Positions 1-9,806 are shown, numbered from the stretch's first letter. The stretch is DNA of 64,000 nucleotides from PALSA-911 sp963743035 (GCA_963743035.1 CAVUOB010000018.1:1-64000); one strand, 5' to 3'. Notes: generated from the sequence alone by a model not told the origin. Numbers and translations are program-made.

Positions 1-596
1 CGCGCGGCTATTTCGACCGGGTGGACGTGTTGCGCGAGCGCCCGACCGGCTGGCGCGACGCATCTCCGCGTCGGAGGCGCAGGCCGGGGACGGCGGCCAG
101 TAGCCGCTGCAGACGGCGCAGGCGGTGGATATCGACGACTGGCTGCCCAACGACCTGCTGCTGAAGATGGATCGCTGCCTGATGGCGCATGCGGTGGAGG
201 AAGGACGCCGTTCCTGGATCCGGGCGTCGCCGCCGCCTCGTTCCGGCTGCCCGACAACCTGAAATTCCGCGGCAGGCACGGCAAGTACCTGCTGCGGAAA
301 TGGCTGGAGCAGCATCTGCCGATCGCCAACCCGTTCGCACCGAAACAGGGCTTCACGGTGCCGATGGGCGCCTGATCAAGGGCCAGGGAGCCCGCCTCGG
401 CCCGCTGGTGGCGGAGCAGGAGGGCGTGATGGAGATCGCCAAGCCGGAAAAGGTCCGCGACCTGTTCCGCAACGTCCATCGCTGGCGGCACGGCTTCACC
501 GCCTGGGAGCTTTTGTTCTATGCGCTCTGGCACCGCACCCATATCCAGGGCCTGGCCCCGGCGGGGGATGTGTTCGAGACGCTGTCGGCGAGATAG
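1..596 (+). CDS. Asparagine-synthase-like amidotransferase, C-terminal part (5' truncated, frameshifted)
   Basis: This is the C-terminal synthetase portion of a glutamine-hydrolysing asparagine synthase family protein, the type found in exopolysaccharide/exosortase loci. Seen: the segment around 133-180 reads DDWLPNDLLLKMDRCLMAH, a hallmark of the AsnB synthetase domain. It is followed in other frames by a conserved proline/aspartate stretch (about 205-245), KYLLRKWLEQHLP (about 280-322) and FAPKQGFTVPMG (about 333-368). The protein ends with an HRWRHGFTAWELLFYALWHR-like tail and a stop at 594-596. At least three reading-frame changes (near 110, 205 and 370) are needed to join these pieces, so the gene is either a pseudogene or carries sequence indels; the second fits the neighbours. 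The 5' part lies outside the window, so the substrate cannot be judged. Confidence 0.72.
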
Positions 597-620
597 GCGA
601 GACGAGATACGAAGGTCCCG

Positions 621-1938
621 TGGCAACATTTTGAGCTGCTGATCCGCAATGGGACCTGCGTCCTGCCCTGGGGCATGGAGGCCGCCGATGTCGGCGTGCG
701 CAACGGGCGCATCGCCGCGATCGGCGTGCGGTCGACGCGACCGCCGAGGAGACCGTCGACGCCACCGGCCTGCACGTGCTGCCCGGGCTGATCGACCCGC
801 ATGTGCATCTGCGCGACCCCGGCGACGCCGCGGTGGAGACCATCCCCACCGGCACCAAGGCCGCCATCCTGGGCGGCCTGGCCGCGGTGTTCGACATGCC
901 GAACACCAGCCCGTCCATCGTCGACGCGGAAAAGCTGGCCTGGAAACAGGATTACGTCGAGCAGGTCGCCTGGTGCGACATGGGCCTCTATATCGGCGGC
1001 ACCAAGACCAACATCCCCGAGCTGGCCGGCCTCGAGCTCCCGCGGCGTCTGCGGCATCAAGATCTTCGCCGGCAGCTCCACCGGCGACCTGATGGTCGAG
1101 GACGACGAGAACCTCGAAAAGGTCATGCGCTCCGGCCGCCGCCGCATCGCCTACCATTCCGAGGACGAGTACCGGCTGCAGGCCCGCAAGGGGATGTTCA
1201 AGTCGGGCGATCCCTATTCCAACCACATGGTCTGGCGCGACGAGGAAGCCGCCTTCCTCGGCACCCGCCGGCTGATGGCGCTGGCGCGAAGACCGGCCGC
1301 CCCGCGCATATCCTGCATGTCTCGACCGCGGAGGAACTGGAGTATCTGAGCGATTATCGCGACATCGCCACGGTGGAGGTGCTGGTCAACCACCTGACGC
1401 AGGTGGCGCCGGACTTCTATGACCGGCTGAAGGGCTTTGGCGTGATGAACCCGCCGATCCGCGGCCAGCGCCACATGGACGCCGGCTGGAAAGCGATCCG
1501 CAACGGCACCGTCGATACCATGGGCTCCGACCACGCGCCGCATCCTCGCGCGAAGAAGCTGCTGCCCTGGCCGGATTGCCCCGCCGGGCTGACCGGGGTG
1601 CAGACGCTGGTGCCGCTGATGCTGAACCACGTCAACGCCGGCAGGCTGTCGCTGAACCGCCTGGTGGACCTGCTCTGCGCCGGTCCGGCGCGGGTCTACG
1701 GCGTGCTCGGCAAGGGGCGGCTGGCGGCGGGCTACGACGCCGATTTCACCCTGGTCGACATGAAGCGGCAGCGGCGGATCGAGGAATCCTGGATCGTCTC
1801 GCCCTGCGGCTGGACCCCGTTCGCGGGCATGGACATCACCGGCTGGCCGGTCGCCACCATCATCCGCGGCCGCGCGGTGATGCGCGAGGACGAGGTGCTA
1901 GGCGCCCGGCCGGCCGGCTGGTCCGCTTCGCCGGCTGA
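621..1938 (+). CDS. pyrC: Dihydroorotase (class I-like), frameshifted
   Basis: Amidohydrolase-superfamily enzyme that interconverts carbamoyl-aspartate and dihydroorotate in pyrimidine synthesis. Seen: an LLIRNGTCVLPWG-type N-terminus, metal-binding HVHLRDPG (about 797-820), DMPNTSPS (about 892-915), GIKIFAGSSTG (about 1050-1083), HSEDEYR and the C-terminal catalytic GSDHAPHPRAKK (about 1522-1557). The C-terminus ends near LVRFAG with a stop at 1936-1938. Frame changes near 735, 1035, 1290 and 1905 interrupt the frame, but every block resumes in the expected order, which points to single-base indels rather than decay. The exact start is not resolvable because the 5' end is also disturbed. The gene converges on hpnG. 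Other cyclic amidohydrolases (hydantoinase, allantoinase) are the alternatives, but the motif set favours dihydroorotase. Confidence 0.8.
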
Positions 1939-2604
1939 TCCGGGCCGGCGCCGGCGCAGCATGCGCAGGTGCCGGATCAGCGCCCGGCGGGCGACGAAGG
2001 CGTCGGCCGCCAGGCGCAGCAGCCCCAGGATCTGCAGCGGGTTGGCCGCCAGCGACCGCAACAGCGGCCCCAGGGTTACCTTCCCGGTCTGACTGAGGCC
2101 GGCCAAAGCGGCCGGCGGCAGGCGGCGCTCGGCCGGATCGCAGATCGCCCGCAGGGCCGCGCAGGGCAGGCCGTACTCGGCGGCGACCCGCGCCACGGCG
2201 CCGCTTTCCAGGTCCACGGCGACCGCGCCGGTGATCTTCCAGGCCAGTTTCTTCGCCTGCGGCTGGCCCAGCACATGCTCCCCGCCCAGAATGGCGTGCG
2301 GCGTGACGCCGCCGAGCAGCTCCGACAATTCCGGGTCGGTCGCGAAATGCCCGCCATGCTCCAGCAGGATTTCGCGGGGCACCAGGATCCTGCCGCGCCG
2401 GAGCCTGGGATGCAGCCCGCCGGCCAGGCCGAAGCTGACCAGGCCCAGCGCGCCGTCGGCCACCAGACGCCGCGCCGCCGCCTCCGCGCCCGCTGGGGTG
2501 CCGCCGCCGATGGCGACGCGAAACCCCAGCCGGCGCGCCAGCCGCCGCAGCAGCCGGGCTTCCGCCCGCATTCCGACGACAACCCCGATCGATCTAGAAT
2601 CCAA
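1732..2604 (-). CDS. hpnG: Hopanoid-associated phosphorylase/nucleosidase HpnG
   Basis: Member of the nucleoside phosphorylase-like family that removes adenine from adenosylhopane to give ribosylhopane. Seen: N-terminus IGVVVGMRAEARLLRRL, then VSFGLAGGLHPRLRRG, an AVDLESGAVARVAAEYG block (the purine-site region of the family) and ALRAICDPAERRLPP. The frame opens at TTG (2604) and overlaps the hpnF stop (2594) by about 11 bases, consistent with translational coupling. The family is usually nearer 210-260 residues. The last roughly 60 residues of this open frame run antisense to the 3' end of the dihydroorotase gene and look non-native, so the true stop is probably near 1900-1930 and obscured by an indel. 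It is the last gene of the hopanoid operon in this window. Confidence 0.82.
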   Translation of the reverse strand: MDSRSIGVVVGMRAEARLLRRLARRLGFRVAIGGGTPAGAEAAARRLVADGALGLVSFGLAGGLHPRLRRGRILVPREILLEHGGHFATDPELSELLGGVTPHAILGGEHVLGQPQAKKLAWKITGAVAVDLESGAVARVAAEYGLPCAALRAICDPAERRLPPAALAGLSQTGKVTLGPLLRSLAANPLQILGLLRLAADAFVARRALIRHLRMLRRRRPGSAGEADQPAGRAPSTSSSRITARPRMMVATGQPVMSMPANGVQPQGETIQDSSIRRCRFMSTRVKSAS

Positions 2605-4570
2605 ACGCCACCCGGGTCGTGTTGCCCCGCTGCAGGTTGCGGTAGCGCGCCAGCGCCAGCAGCGGGAAGAACAGCCTGTAGCCGTGATAGCGCAGGTAGA
2701 ACACGCGCGGGAAACCGACCGCGGTGTAGGGCGGCTCCTCCCACTCGCCGTCGGCGCGCTGCGTGCTGATCAGCCAGGCGATGCCGCGCGCCACCGCCGG
2801 ATGGTCGGCCTCGCCGGCCGCCATCAGGCCGAGCAGCGCCCAGGCGGTCTGGCTCGGCGTGCTCTGCTTGTAGCGGCCGTGCGGCGCGTCGGCGTAGCTT
2901 TCCTCGTCCTCGCCCCAGCCGCCGTCCTCGCGCTGCACCGACAGCAGCCAGTCCACGGCGCGCCGGATCATCGGGTCGTCATGCGGCATGCCGGCGGCGT
3001 TCAGCGCGCACAGCACCGACCAGGTGCCGTAGATGTAGTTGGTGCCCCAGCGGCCGAACCAGCTGCCGTCCGCCTCCTGCTCGCGCGCAAGATAGGCCAG
3101 CGCGCGCGCCATCACCGGGTCGTCGACGGGCGTTCCCGTCTGCGCCAGGAACGAGACGCAGCGCGCGGTGACGTCCGCGGTCGGCGGGTCGAGCAGCGCG
3201 CCGTGATCGGCGAACGGGATGTGGTTCAGGTAGGAATGCGTGTTCTCCGGCTCGAACGCGCCCCAGCCGCCATGGTTGGGCCGCCGCTCGACTGCATGCC
3301 GATGATCCAGTCGCGCGCCCGCGCGATCGCCTCGGCGTGGGCGGGATCGCCGTTGCGGGGCAGCAGCATGCCGACCACGGCGGTGTCGTCGACGTCGGGG
3401 TAGTGCGCGTTGTCGTACTGGAACGCCCAGCCGCCGGGCGCCAGGTCGGGCCGGCGCACCGCCCAGTCGCCGACCACGTCGGTGATCTGCCGCTCGCGCA
3501 GCCAGGCGCTGGCGGCGTCGACGCCGGCGGAATTCGGCCCGCCCTCCGGGATGAACCCGGCCTCGGCCATCGCGTGGCCGGCCAGGCGGTGTCCCAGACC
3601 GGCGAGAGGCAGGGCTGGCAGTAGGCGCGGTCCGGCCCGATCACCAGCAGCTTGCGCACGGACGCCCAGGCGATGGCGGCGTGCGGATGGTGGGCGGATA
3701 GCCCAGCGCGTCGAACATCATCACGCTGTTGGCCATCGCCGGGTAGATCGCGCCCAGCCCGTCCTCGCCGTTCAGCCGCTCGGTGACGAACGCGACCGCC
3801 TTCTGCACCGCGTTTCGGCGCAGACCGGCGGGAAACCAGGGCTCGATCCGGCGCAGCACGACGTCGACGCCCTTGAAGAACCGGCCCCAGGCCGAGCGGT
3901 ACGGCCCGCGGATCCAGTCGCGCACCCGCTCGGGCGGCGTGCGGAACAGCTCCGGTATGCCGATCCCGCGCGGATTGCGCGCCTGCGGCCGCAGCGCCAT
4001 CAGCACCAGCAGCGGCACGATCACCGTGCGCGACCAGTAGCAGACCTTCGAGAGGTGGAACGGAAACCAGCGCGGCAGGTGCATGATCTCCACCGGCATC
4101 ACCGGCACCGCGCGCCACGGCACCTGGCCGAACAGCGCGAGCTGGGCGCGGGTGAAGACGTTGCTGCGCTCCGCCCCGCCGGCGGCCAGGATCGCCTCGC
4201 GCGCGCGGGCCATGTGCGGCGCGTCGGGATCGTCGCCGATCGCCTTCAGCGCGAAATACGCCTTCACGCTGGCCGAGAGGTTGAACGCGCCGTCATGGAA
4301 CAGCGGCCAGCCGCCATGCTCGCCCTGGATCCGGCGCAGATAGACGCCGATCTTGGCCTGCAGCTCCGCGTCGATGCGGTCGAGGAAATGCTCCAGCAGC
4401 ACGTATTCGGCCGGGATGGTCGCGTCGGCCTCCAGCTCGAACACCCAGTGCCCGTCCGGGCGCTGGCGCCGGCCGAGCGCGCTTCCGGCGCGCTCGACGG
4501 CGGCGACGAGCTGCTCGTCGTCGAGACCGGGGGCAGGGCGGGTGTCGGGGGAAGAGATGTCGTAGGGCAT
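2594..4570 (-). CDS. shc: Squalene-hopene cyclase (HpnF/Shc), frameshifted
   Basis: Membrane-associated class II triterpene cyclase that converts squalene to hopene/hopanol, the key step of hopanoid synthesis. Seen: start ATG at 4570 (MPYDISSPDTRP), QRPDGHWVFELEADATIP, several QW-type repeats such as GEHGGWPLFHDG and GEDGLGAIYPAMANS, and the catalytic DXDD motif as DVDDTAVV (about 3385-3410). Later QW motifs include EADGSWFGRWGTNYIYGTWS, QREDGGWGEDEESY and the aromatic YTAVGFPRVFYLRYHGYR; the protein ends AFGF. Frame changes near 3690, 3575 and 3265 break it, yet all segments together give a normal family length of about 655 residues. It starts about 16 bases after the presumed hpnE stop and overlaps hpnG. 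Confidence 0.93.
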
Positions 4571-4586
4571 GGTACCCAATGGCTGA

Positions 4587-5870
4587 TCAGGCGGTGCGCA
4601 CTTGCGGCACCGCATCCGGCCGGATTTGATGGCACCTTCGATGGTCGCGGGCAAGCCGGTCGCGGTCCAGTCGCCGGCGAGCACCAGATTGGACAGCGCG
4701 GTCCGCGCCGCCGGGCGGCGCCGCTCCTGCGCCGCCGTGGCGGCGAAGGTGGCGCGCTTTTCCTTCACCACGCGCCATGCCGGCAGCGGTCGGACGGCGC
4801 GGCCCCGCCCAGCCGCAGCGCCGTGCGGACCTCCGGCCAGACGGCGGCGGCGAGCTCCTCGGCCGGCCGGTCGACGATCTCGCCGGCGGCGCTGATGGTG
4901 ACGGAGACATGGCCGGGCTTGACGAAGACCCACTCCGCGGTGCCGCCGATCAGGCCGACGAAGCCGGCCCCGCTGGTGGCGGCCATGGCCGTCGCCTCGC
5001 TCGCGGCATCGGTGCGGAAATGCACGTTGACGATGGCCTCGAACACATCCGGCGTGGTCAGGCCGGGCAGCAGCTCCGCCGCCACCCAGGCCGGCACCGC
5101 CAGCACGACCTCGTCCCCCGCCGCAGCGGGATACGCCGGCCGGCGTGCGCAGCGCGGTCACAATGTTCCCTGTCACGTCCAGGGCGGAGATCCGCCGGCC
5201 GAGGCGGATGGTGGCGCCGTGCACTCCAGCCAGCGCAGCGCCGGATCGATCAGCGTCTCCGACAGCCCTCGCGGGGGAACAGCGGAATGCAGGCATCGCC
5301 GCCCTTCAGCAGCGATTCCCGCACCACCGCGCCCAGCAGCCGCGCCAGGCCCTGTTCCGGCCGCGTGTTCAGCGCGGCGATGGCGAGCGGCTCGAGCAGC
5401 CGCGTGTAGAGCGGGCCCTTGGGCAGGAAGCCCTCCACCACGCGGTCATCGGCCACCCGTGCGAGGGACAGCAGCCCCAGGTAGTCGGTCGCCTTGGTGC
5501 CCGGCACCCGGCGCGAGCGGCGGAAGATCCAGCACGGCACCATGCCGCGGTTCGGCCGCAGGGTCCAGCGCATCCCGGTGCCGAGATCCATGAACGGAAA
5601 CAGCGGCTCGCCCGGCCCGCCCAGCGAGCCGCGCGCGCCGATCTGGTCCACATAGGCCATCGCCGCGACATTGCCGGACAGCAGCAGATGGTTGCCGTTG
5701 TCGACGCGGAAGCCGAGCTCGCGGTCGAAATAGGACCGGCAGCGCCCGCCGGCGGCCGGGCCGGACTCGTAGAGGGTCACGCCGCGGCCCTCGGCGGTCA
5801 GCGCCAGCGCGGCGGACAGCCCGGCCAGGCCGGCGCCGATGACATGTACGTGACCGACGTGACCGCTCAT
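4587..5870 (-). CDS. hpnE: Hydroxysqualene dehydroxylase HpnE (FAD amine-oxidase family), frameshifted
   Basis: Flavoprotein that reductively removes the hydroxyl group from hydroxysqualene to give squalene, completing the HpnC-HpnD-HpnE route. Seen: start ATG at 5870, then the dinucleotide-binding motif HVIGAGLAGLSAALAL, ESGPAAGGRCRSYFD, DNGNHLLLSGN, and further in PLAIAALNTRPEQGLA. The C-terminal FAD-binding block is LVLAGDWTATGLPATIEGAIKSG. Frame changes near 5260, 5120, 4800 and 4615 must be bridged, and the stop at 4587 is inferred from the frame that ends VRTA. The start lies about 10 bases after the hpnD stop. The sequence order is otherwise that of a typical HpnE of about 420 residues. 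Confidence 0.88.
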
Positions 5871-5880
5871 GATTTCCGGC

Positions 5881-6741
5881 TCACAGCAGACCATAGCGCA
5901 GCGCGAGCCAGAGCTTCTGCCATGTCGGCAGGCTGACGCGCTCGTCGGGTCGGCCCAGCCGCGCCTCCTCCAGCCGCGCCAGGATCGCCGCATAGGTCGC
6001 GCCCATCAGCCGCGCCGGCTTCATCGCCCGCCGGTCGCAGCGGCCATCGCCGCCCGGGCGTCGCGGAAATGCCCTGGGCCAGAGCGGCCACGCGCTCGCA
6101 CACCCGCGCCAGCGCCGGATGCGCCAGCGCCGCCCGGGGTCGGGCGGCACGCCGGCCGCGTCCAGCCACTCGCGCGGCAGATAGAGGCGGCCGCGCTCGG
6201 CATCCTCGGCGACGTCGCGCAGGATGTTGGTCAGTTGCAGCGCCCGGCCGAGCGCATAGGCCACGCGGTCCGCATCGGCCGAGGCATCGCCGAAGGCGCG
6301 CACCGACAGCCGCCCGACCGCCGCGGCCACCCGGTCGCAATAGAGGTCCAGCTTCGGCAGGTCGGGGGCGACGATCGGCGCCTCGGCGTCCATCTGCATG
6401 CCGTCGATCACGGCGAGGAAATCCTGCCGGCGCAGGCCGAACCTGCGGACCGCCAGCAGCAGCACGCGGGTGACCGCGTCGTCGGCCTCGCCGCGGTACA
6501 GCCCGGCGATGCGCTGCCGCCAGGCATCCAGCCGCGGCGGCTTGTCCGCGAAGTCGGCTTCCTCGTCGGCGATGTCGTCGACGATGCGGCAGAAGGCGTA
6601 GATCGCGTACATCGCATGCCGCCGGTCGGGCGGCAGCACCGCCATGCCGCGATAGAAGGAGGTGCCGGCGGCGCGCACGATCGCCTCCACCGCGGCCAGA
6701 TCGGCCTGGGCCGCGCCCAGCGGCGTGGTCACCGCGCTCAC
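5881..6741 (-). CDS. hpnD: Presqualene diphosphate synthase HpnD
   Basis: Head-to-head prenyl synthase that condenses two farnesyl diphosphates to presqualene diphosphate. Seen: TSFYRGMAVLPPDRRHAMYA, the first aspartate-rich motif RIVDDIADEE, the second region QLTNILRDVAEDAERGR followed by LYLPREWL, and the C-terminal PARLMGATYAAILARLE. I choose the GTG at 6741 because it forms a four-base GTGA overlap with the hpnC stop (6738-6740); the same frame runs upstream through hpnC but without homology. A stretch at about 6030-6140 reads in the wrong frame (expected blocks ARVCERVAALAQG and FRDARAAMAA lie in the other two frames), indicating compensating indels inside an otherwise intact gene. Expected length about 285 residues. 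Confidence 0.92.
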   Translation of the reverse strand: MSAVTTPLGAAQADLAAVEAIVRAAGTSFYRGMAVLPPDRRHAMYAIYAFCRIVDDIADEEADFADKPPRLDAWRQRIAGLYRGEADDAVTRVLLLAVRRFGLRRQDFLAVIDGMQMDAEAPIVAPDLPKLDLYCDRVAAAVGRLSVRAFGDASADADRVAYALGRALQLTNILRDVAEDAERGRLYLPREWLDAAGVPPDPGRRWRIRRWRGCASAWPLWPRAFPRRPGGDGRCDRRAMKPARLMGATYAAILARLEEARLGRPDERVSLPTWQKLWLALRYGLL

Positions 6742-7583
6742 GGCAGGAACCGCAGCGCGGCCAGCACGCTGGCCACGGCGTCGGCCTTGGTCAGCTTCAC
6801 GCGCGCCGCCAGCGGATCGCCGCGGCGCAGCCGGCGGGCCAGCCGCCGCGCCAGGCCGACGATGACCGCCGTCTCCAGCCGCAGCCGCCGGTCCCGCGTG
6901 CGCCGCGGCAGGTCCTGGGCCGCGCGGTTCAGCGCGTCCACCTGCCCGAGCAGCGCGTCGAACACCTGGCGCAGCCCGGCGTCTCGCGCGGCCGCGCAGA
7001 TCGGCGATGCCCGTGCCGAAGCGGCCAGCAGGTCCTGCGGCAGGTAGCAGCGGTCGAGCGCGGCAAGGTCCTTGGCGCAATCCTGCAGATGGTTCAGCAC
7101 CTGCAACGAGGCGCACAGCGCGTCCGACGGCGCATGGGTCGCGCGGTCCTCGCCATGCAGGTCGAGCACATACCGCCCGACCGGCATCGCCGAGTAGCGG
7201 CAGTAGTCGAACAGCTCGTCCCAGCTGGCGTAGCGCAGCTTGGTCGCGTCGCGGCGGAACGCGATCAGCAGGTCGGTGGCATGGCGCGGGGTGACGCCGG
7301 TCTCGGCCAGGCTGGCGCGCAGCCGCAGCGCGCTGGGCGAGCCGGTGTCGCGGCGGCCGAGCAGCACGTCCTCCATCACGTCGAGCCGCGCGATCTTGTC
7401 CTGCGGCGCCAGCGCGTCGCTGTCGGCGATGTCGTCGGCATTGCGGGCGAAGGCGTAGAAGGCGTGCACATGCGGGCGCAGCGCGGCGCGGATCAGCGCC
7501 GAGCCGACCGGGAAGTTCTCGTCGCCGCGATCCTTGCCCGACCAGCTCTCGACGTTCTCGCCCAGGGCGCCGGCCGCGCTCAT
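6738..7583 (-). CDS. hpnC: Hydroxysqualene synthase HpnC
   Basis: Squalene/phytoene-synthase family enzyme that converts presqualene diphosphate to hydroxysqualene in the hopanoid pathway. Seen: 281 residues with DENFPVGSALIRAALRPHV, the aspartate-rich AFARNADDIADSD, YCRYSAMPVGRYVLDLHG and the second aspartate motif LNHLQDCAKDL followed by CYLPQDLL. The ATG at 7583 overlaps the hpnB stop by four bases (ATGA), and its own stop overlaps the hpnD GTG, so the genes are tightly coupled. A short stretch near 6985-7020 (reading SARASPICAAARDA where FGTGIADLRG is expected from another frame) suggests a pair of compensating indels. The rest is collinear with the family. Confidence 0.93.
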   Translation of the reverse strand: MSAAGALGENVESWSGKDRGDENFPVGSALIRAALRPHVHAFYAFARNADDIADSDALAPQDKIARLDVMEDVLLGRRDTGSPSALRLRASLAETGVTPRHATDLLIAFRRDATKLRYASWDELFDYCRYSAMPVGRYVLDLHGEDRATHAPSDALCASLQVLNHLQDCAKDLAALDRCYLPQDLLAASARASPICAAARDAGLRQVFDALLGQVDALNRAAQDLPRRTRDRRLRLETAVIVGLARRLARRLRRGDPLAARVKLTKADAVASVLAALRFLP

Positions 7584-8809
7584 GCGCCCCTCTCCTGATA
7601 GGCGCGGTGCTTCCAGACCACGCCGCGCCCGCGATGGTGATCGACCGCCGAGCCGATCGTCGCCGCCATGTAGAAACAGGCGATCGCCGGCAGCGCCAGC
7701 GCCCAGAGCCGGGACAGGCCGAACCGGCCCAGCGTCGGCAGATAGGACCAGGTGGCGGCGATCCAGGTCAGCAGGCCGATCAGCCGCGCCGGGCCATGGC
7801 CGAACAGCGCGAGCCCAGGCGGCACCAGCCAGACCAGCGCCATGCCGAGCGTCGTCGCGACCAGCAGCAGCGGCGAGAAGCGCAGCTGCACATAGGCGGT
7901 GCGGGCGACCATCCGCCAGATATCGCCGGCGGAGGGATAGGGCCGGATCGAGCGCGCCAGGGCGGTATGGCCGAGCCAGATGCGCCCGCCGCGCTTGACC
8001 GCCGGGCCAGCGCCACGTCGTCGATCAGCGCGCCGCGCACCGCGTCGATGCCGCCGATCCGCTCCAGCGCGCGCCGGCGGATCAGGATCGTGCCGCCCGC
8101 CGCCGCCGCCGTGGCCGAAAGCGGGTCGTTCACCCGCGCGAACGGGTAGAGCAACTGGAAGAAGAACACGAAGGCCGGCACCAGCGCCCGCTCGGCCAAG
8201 CTGTCGCAGGACAGCGCCACCATCTCGGAGACCATGTCCAGCCCGCCGCGTTCCGCCTGCGCCACCAGCGTCGCGAGATGGCGCGGGTCGTGCACGATAT
8301 CGGCATCGGTCAGCAGCAGATATTCCGGTCCCAAGCCATCACCCTCTCCCCCCTCCGGGGAAGGTCCCCCTCTCCCCCACTCCGGGGGAGAGGGAGGGGT
8401 GAGGGGGGAGCAAGAACGAGGCATGAGGGCGCATCAAGCGCCGCCGCGATCCCTTGCCGCACAGCCCAGAGCTTGCCGGTCCAGCCGGCCGGGCGCGGCT
8501 TCCCGGTGACCACGCTCAGCCGCGGATCGTCCAGCCCGCGCGCGATGTCGCCGGTGCCGTCGGTGCTGCCGTCATCGACCAGGATCACGCGGAACGCCCC
8601 GGCATAGTCCTGCGCCAGCAGCGAGGCAGGCAGGCGCGATCGACCCGGCCTCGTCGCGGGCGGGGACCACGACGGCGACAGCCGGCGCCAGGCGCGGCGC
8701 CGCCGGCGCCAGCACCGGCCCCGCCTGCCAGAACCGGCCGTGAAACCCCAGCAGATAGACCCAGATCGCCGCCGAGACAGCGCCAGCCAGATCAGCCCGG
8801 CCTCGTCAT
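7580..8809 (-). CDS. hpnB: Hopanoid-associated glycosyltransferase HpnB, frameshifted and carrying an inserted palindromic repeat
   Basis: GT2-family membrane glycosyltransferase of the hopanoid cluster; the acceptor is not known from sequence. Seen: RVILVDDGSTDGTGDIA (nucleotide-binding DDGSTD), GWTGKLWAVRQG, then LLLTDADIVHDP (the DAD metal motif), GGTILIRRRALERIGG, and a C-terminal hydrophobic domain of several membrane segments. The natural start is the ATG at 8809, which overlaps the hpnA stop (ATGA). It is knocked out of frame after five codons, where a run of G seems one base short (MTRPG then LIWLALS in the next frame). Between WAVRQGIAAAL and PEYLLLTDAD about 90 bases of GC-rich palindrome (8341-8411 and flanks) interrupt the gene. 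Another shift lies near 8010. Family identity is clear; functionality is uncertain. Confidence 0.85.
8341..8411. repeat. REP-like GC-rich palindromic repeat inside hpnB
   Basis: A run of CCCTCTCCCCC and GGGGGAGAGGG arms (perfect 11-base arms at 8368-8378 and 8384-8394, loop ACTCC), with further C-rich and G-rich outer arms (8341-8362 and 8391-8410). This layout resembles dispersed intergenic palindromes of proteobacterial genomes, but here it sits between two conserved blocks of a glycosyltransferase coding sequence. It would encode a Pro/Ser/Gly/Arg-rich linker if read through. It is unrelated in sequence to the larger composite elements at 15.8, 35.1, 53.6 and 60.5 kb. Confidence 0.75.
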
Positions 8810-9806
8810 GTGCGCAGCATGCCCGCGGCGCGGAACCAGGCCACCGCATCGTCCACCGCCATCCGCGCCGGGCGCGGCGCGTAGCCGAGCTCGCGCATGG
8901 CCTTGGCGGAGGAGAAGAACATCTTCTTCCGCGCCATCTTCAGATGGTCGCGCGTCACCAGCGGCTCCATGCCGGTCAGCCGGGCGACGGCTTCCAGCAC
9001 GATCGCGGCCGGCCAGACGGCGCCGATCGGCAGCCGGATCCGGGGCGCGGCTTGCCCGCGATGCCGCAGACCAGCGCCAGCAGGTCCCGGAGGCGGAAAT
9101 TCTCCCCGCCCAGGATATAGTTCTCCCCGACCCGGCCGCGCTCCAGCGCCAGCGCATGGCCCTCGGCCACGTCGTCGACATGCACGATGTTCAGGCCGGT
9201 ATCGACATAGGCCGGCACCCGGCCGGCGGCGGCGTCCAGGATCATCCGCCCGGTCGGCGTCGGCTTGATGTCGCGCGGGCCGACCGGGGCGGCGGGATTG
9301 ACGATCACCACCGGCATGCCCTGCCGCACCAGGTCCAGCACCGCCTGCTCGGCGCGGTATTTGGATCGCTTGTAGATGCCGACCAGCATCTCCTCCCGCA
9401 CCGGCGTCGTCTCGTCCGCCGGCGTGCCGTCCGCGTTCAGGCCCAGAGCCGCGACCGAGCTGCAATAGACGATGCGCTCCACCCCCGCCGCCGCGGCGGC
9501 GCGCAGCATCGCCACCGTGCCCTCCACATTGGCGCGCAGCATGGCTTCCGGGTCCGGCACCCAGATCCGGTAATCGGCGGCGACATGGACGACATAGCGG
9601 CAGCCGGCCACGGCGCGGGCCAGCGAGGCGGGGTCGGTCAGGTCGCCGGCGACGATCTCCGCGTCGAGGCCGGCCAGGTTGCGGCGGTCGCTGGTCGGGC
9701 GGAGCAGCAGCCGCAGCCCGTGGCCGCGCGCCAGCAGCGCGCGCGCCACGGCGGAGCCGACGAAGCCGGAGGCTCCCGTTACCAAGGTGGGTCGCTGGTC
9801 TGACAA
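8806..9806 (-). CDS. hpnA: Hopanoid-associated sugar epimerase HpnA, one frameshift
   Basis: Extended short-chain dehydrogenase/epimerase that begins the hopanoid operon; its precise substrate is not established. Seen: N-terminal Rossmann motif TLVTGASGFVGSAVARALL, DLTDPASL, VHVAADYRIWVPDP, the catalytic serine region VYCSSVAALG, the active-site YKRSK and NPAAPVGPRDIKPTPTG. After about residue 255 a frame change near 9045 is needed to continue into LPIGAVWPAAIVLEAVARLTG and the C-terminal YAPRPARMAVDDAVAWF. The stop at 8806-8808 overlaps the hpnB ATG. The start is the ATG at 9806. Because it is first in the operon, the promoter should lie in 9807-9877 or within the 3' end of mbfA; I see no convincing consensus there. 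Confidence 0.92.

Noticed and set aside
4587..4910. A separate short gene before shc
   Set aside because: It is the 3' end of hpnE in another frame; its FAD-binding tail and position next to shc show it belongs to hpnE.
3410..5593. 727-codon plus-strand open frame across hpnF and hpnE
   Set aside because: Antisense to conserved hopanoid genes, with no homology; it reflects the absence of stops in GC-rich DNA.
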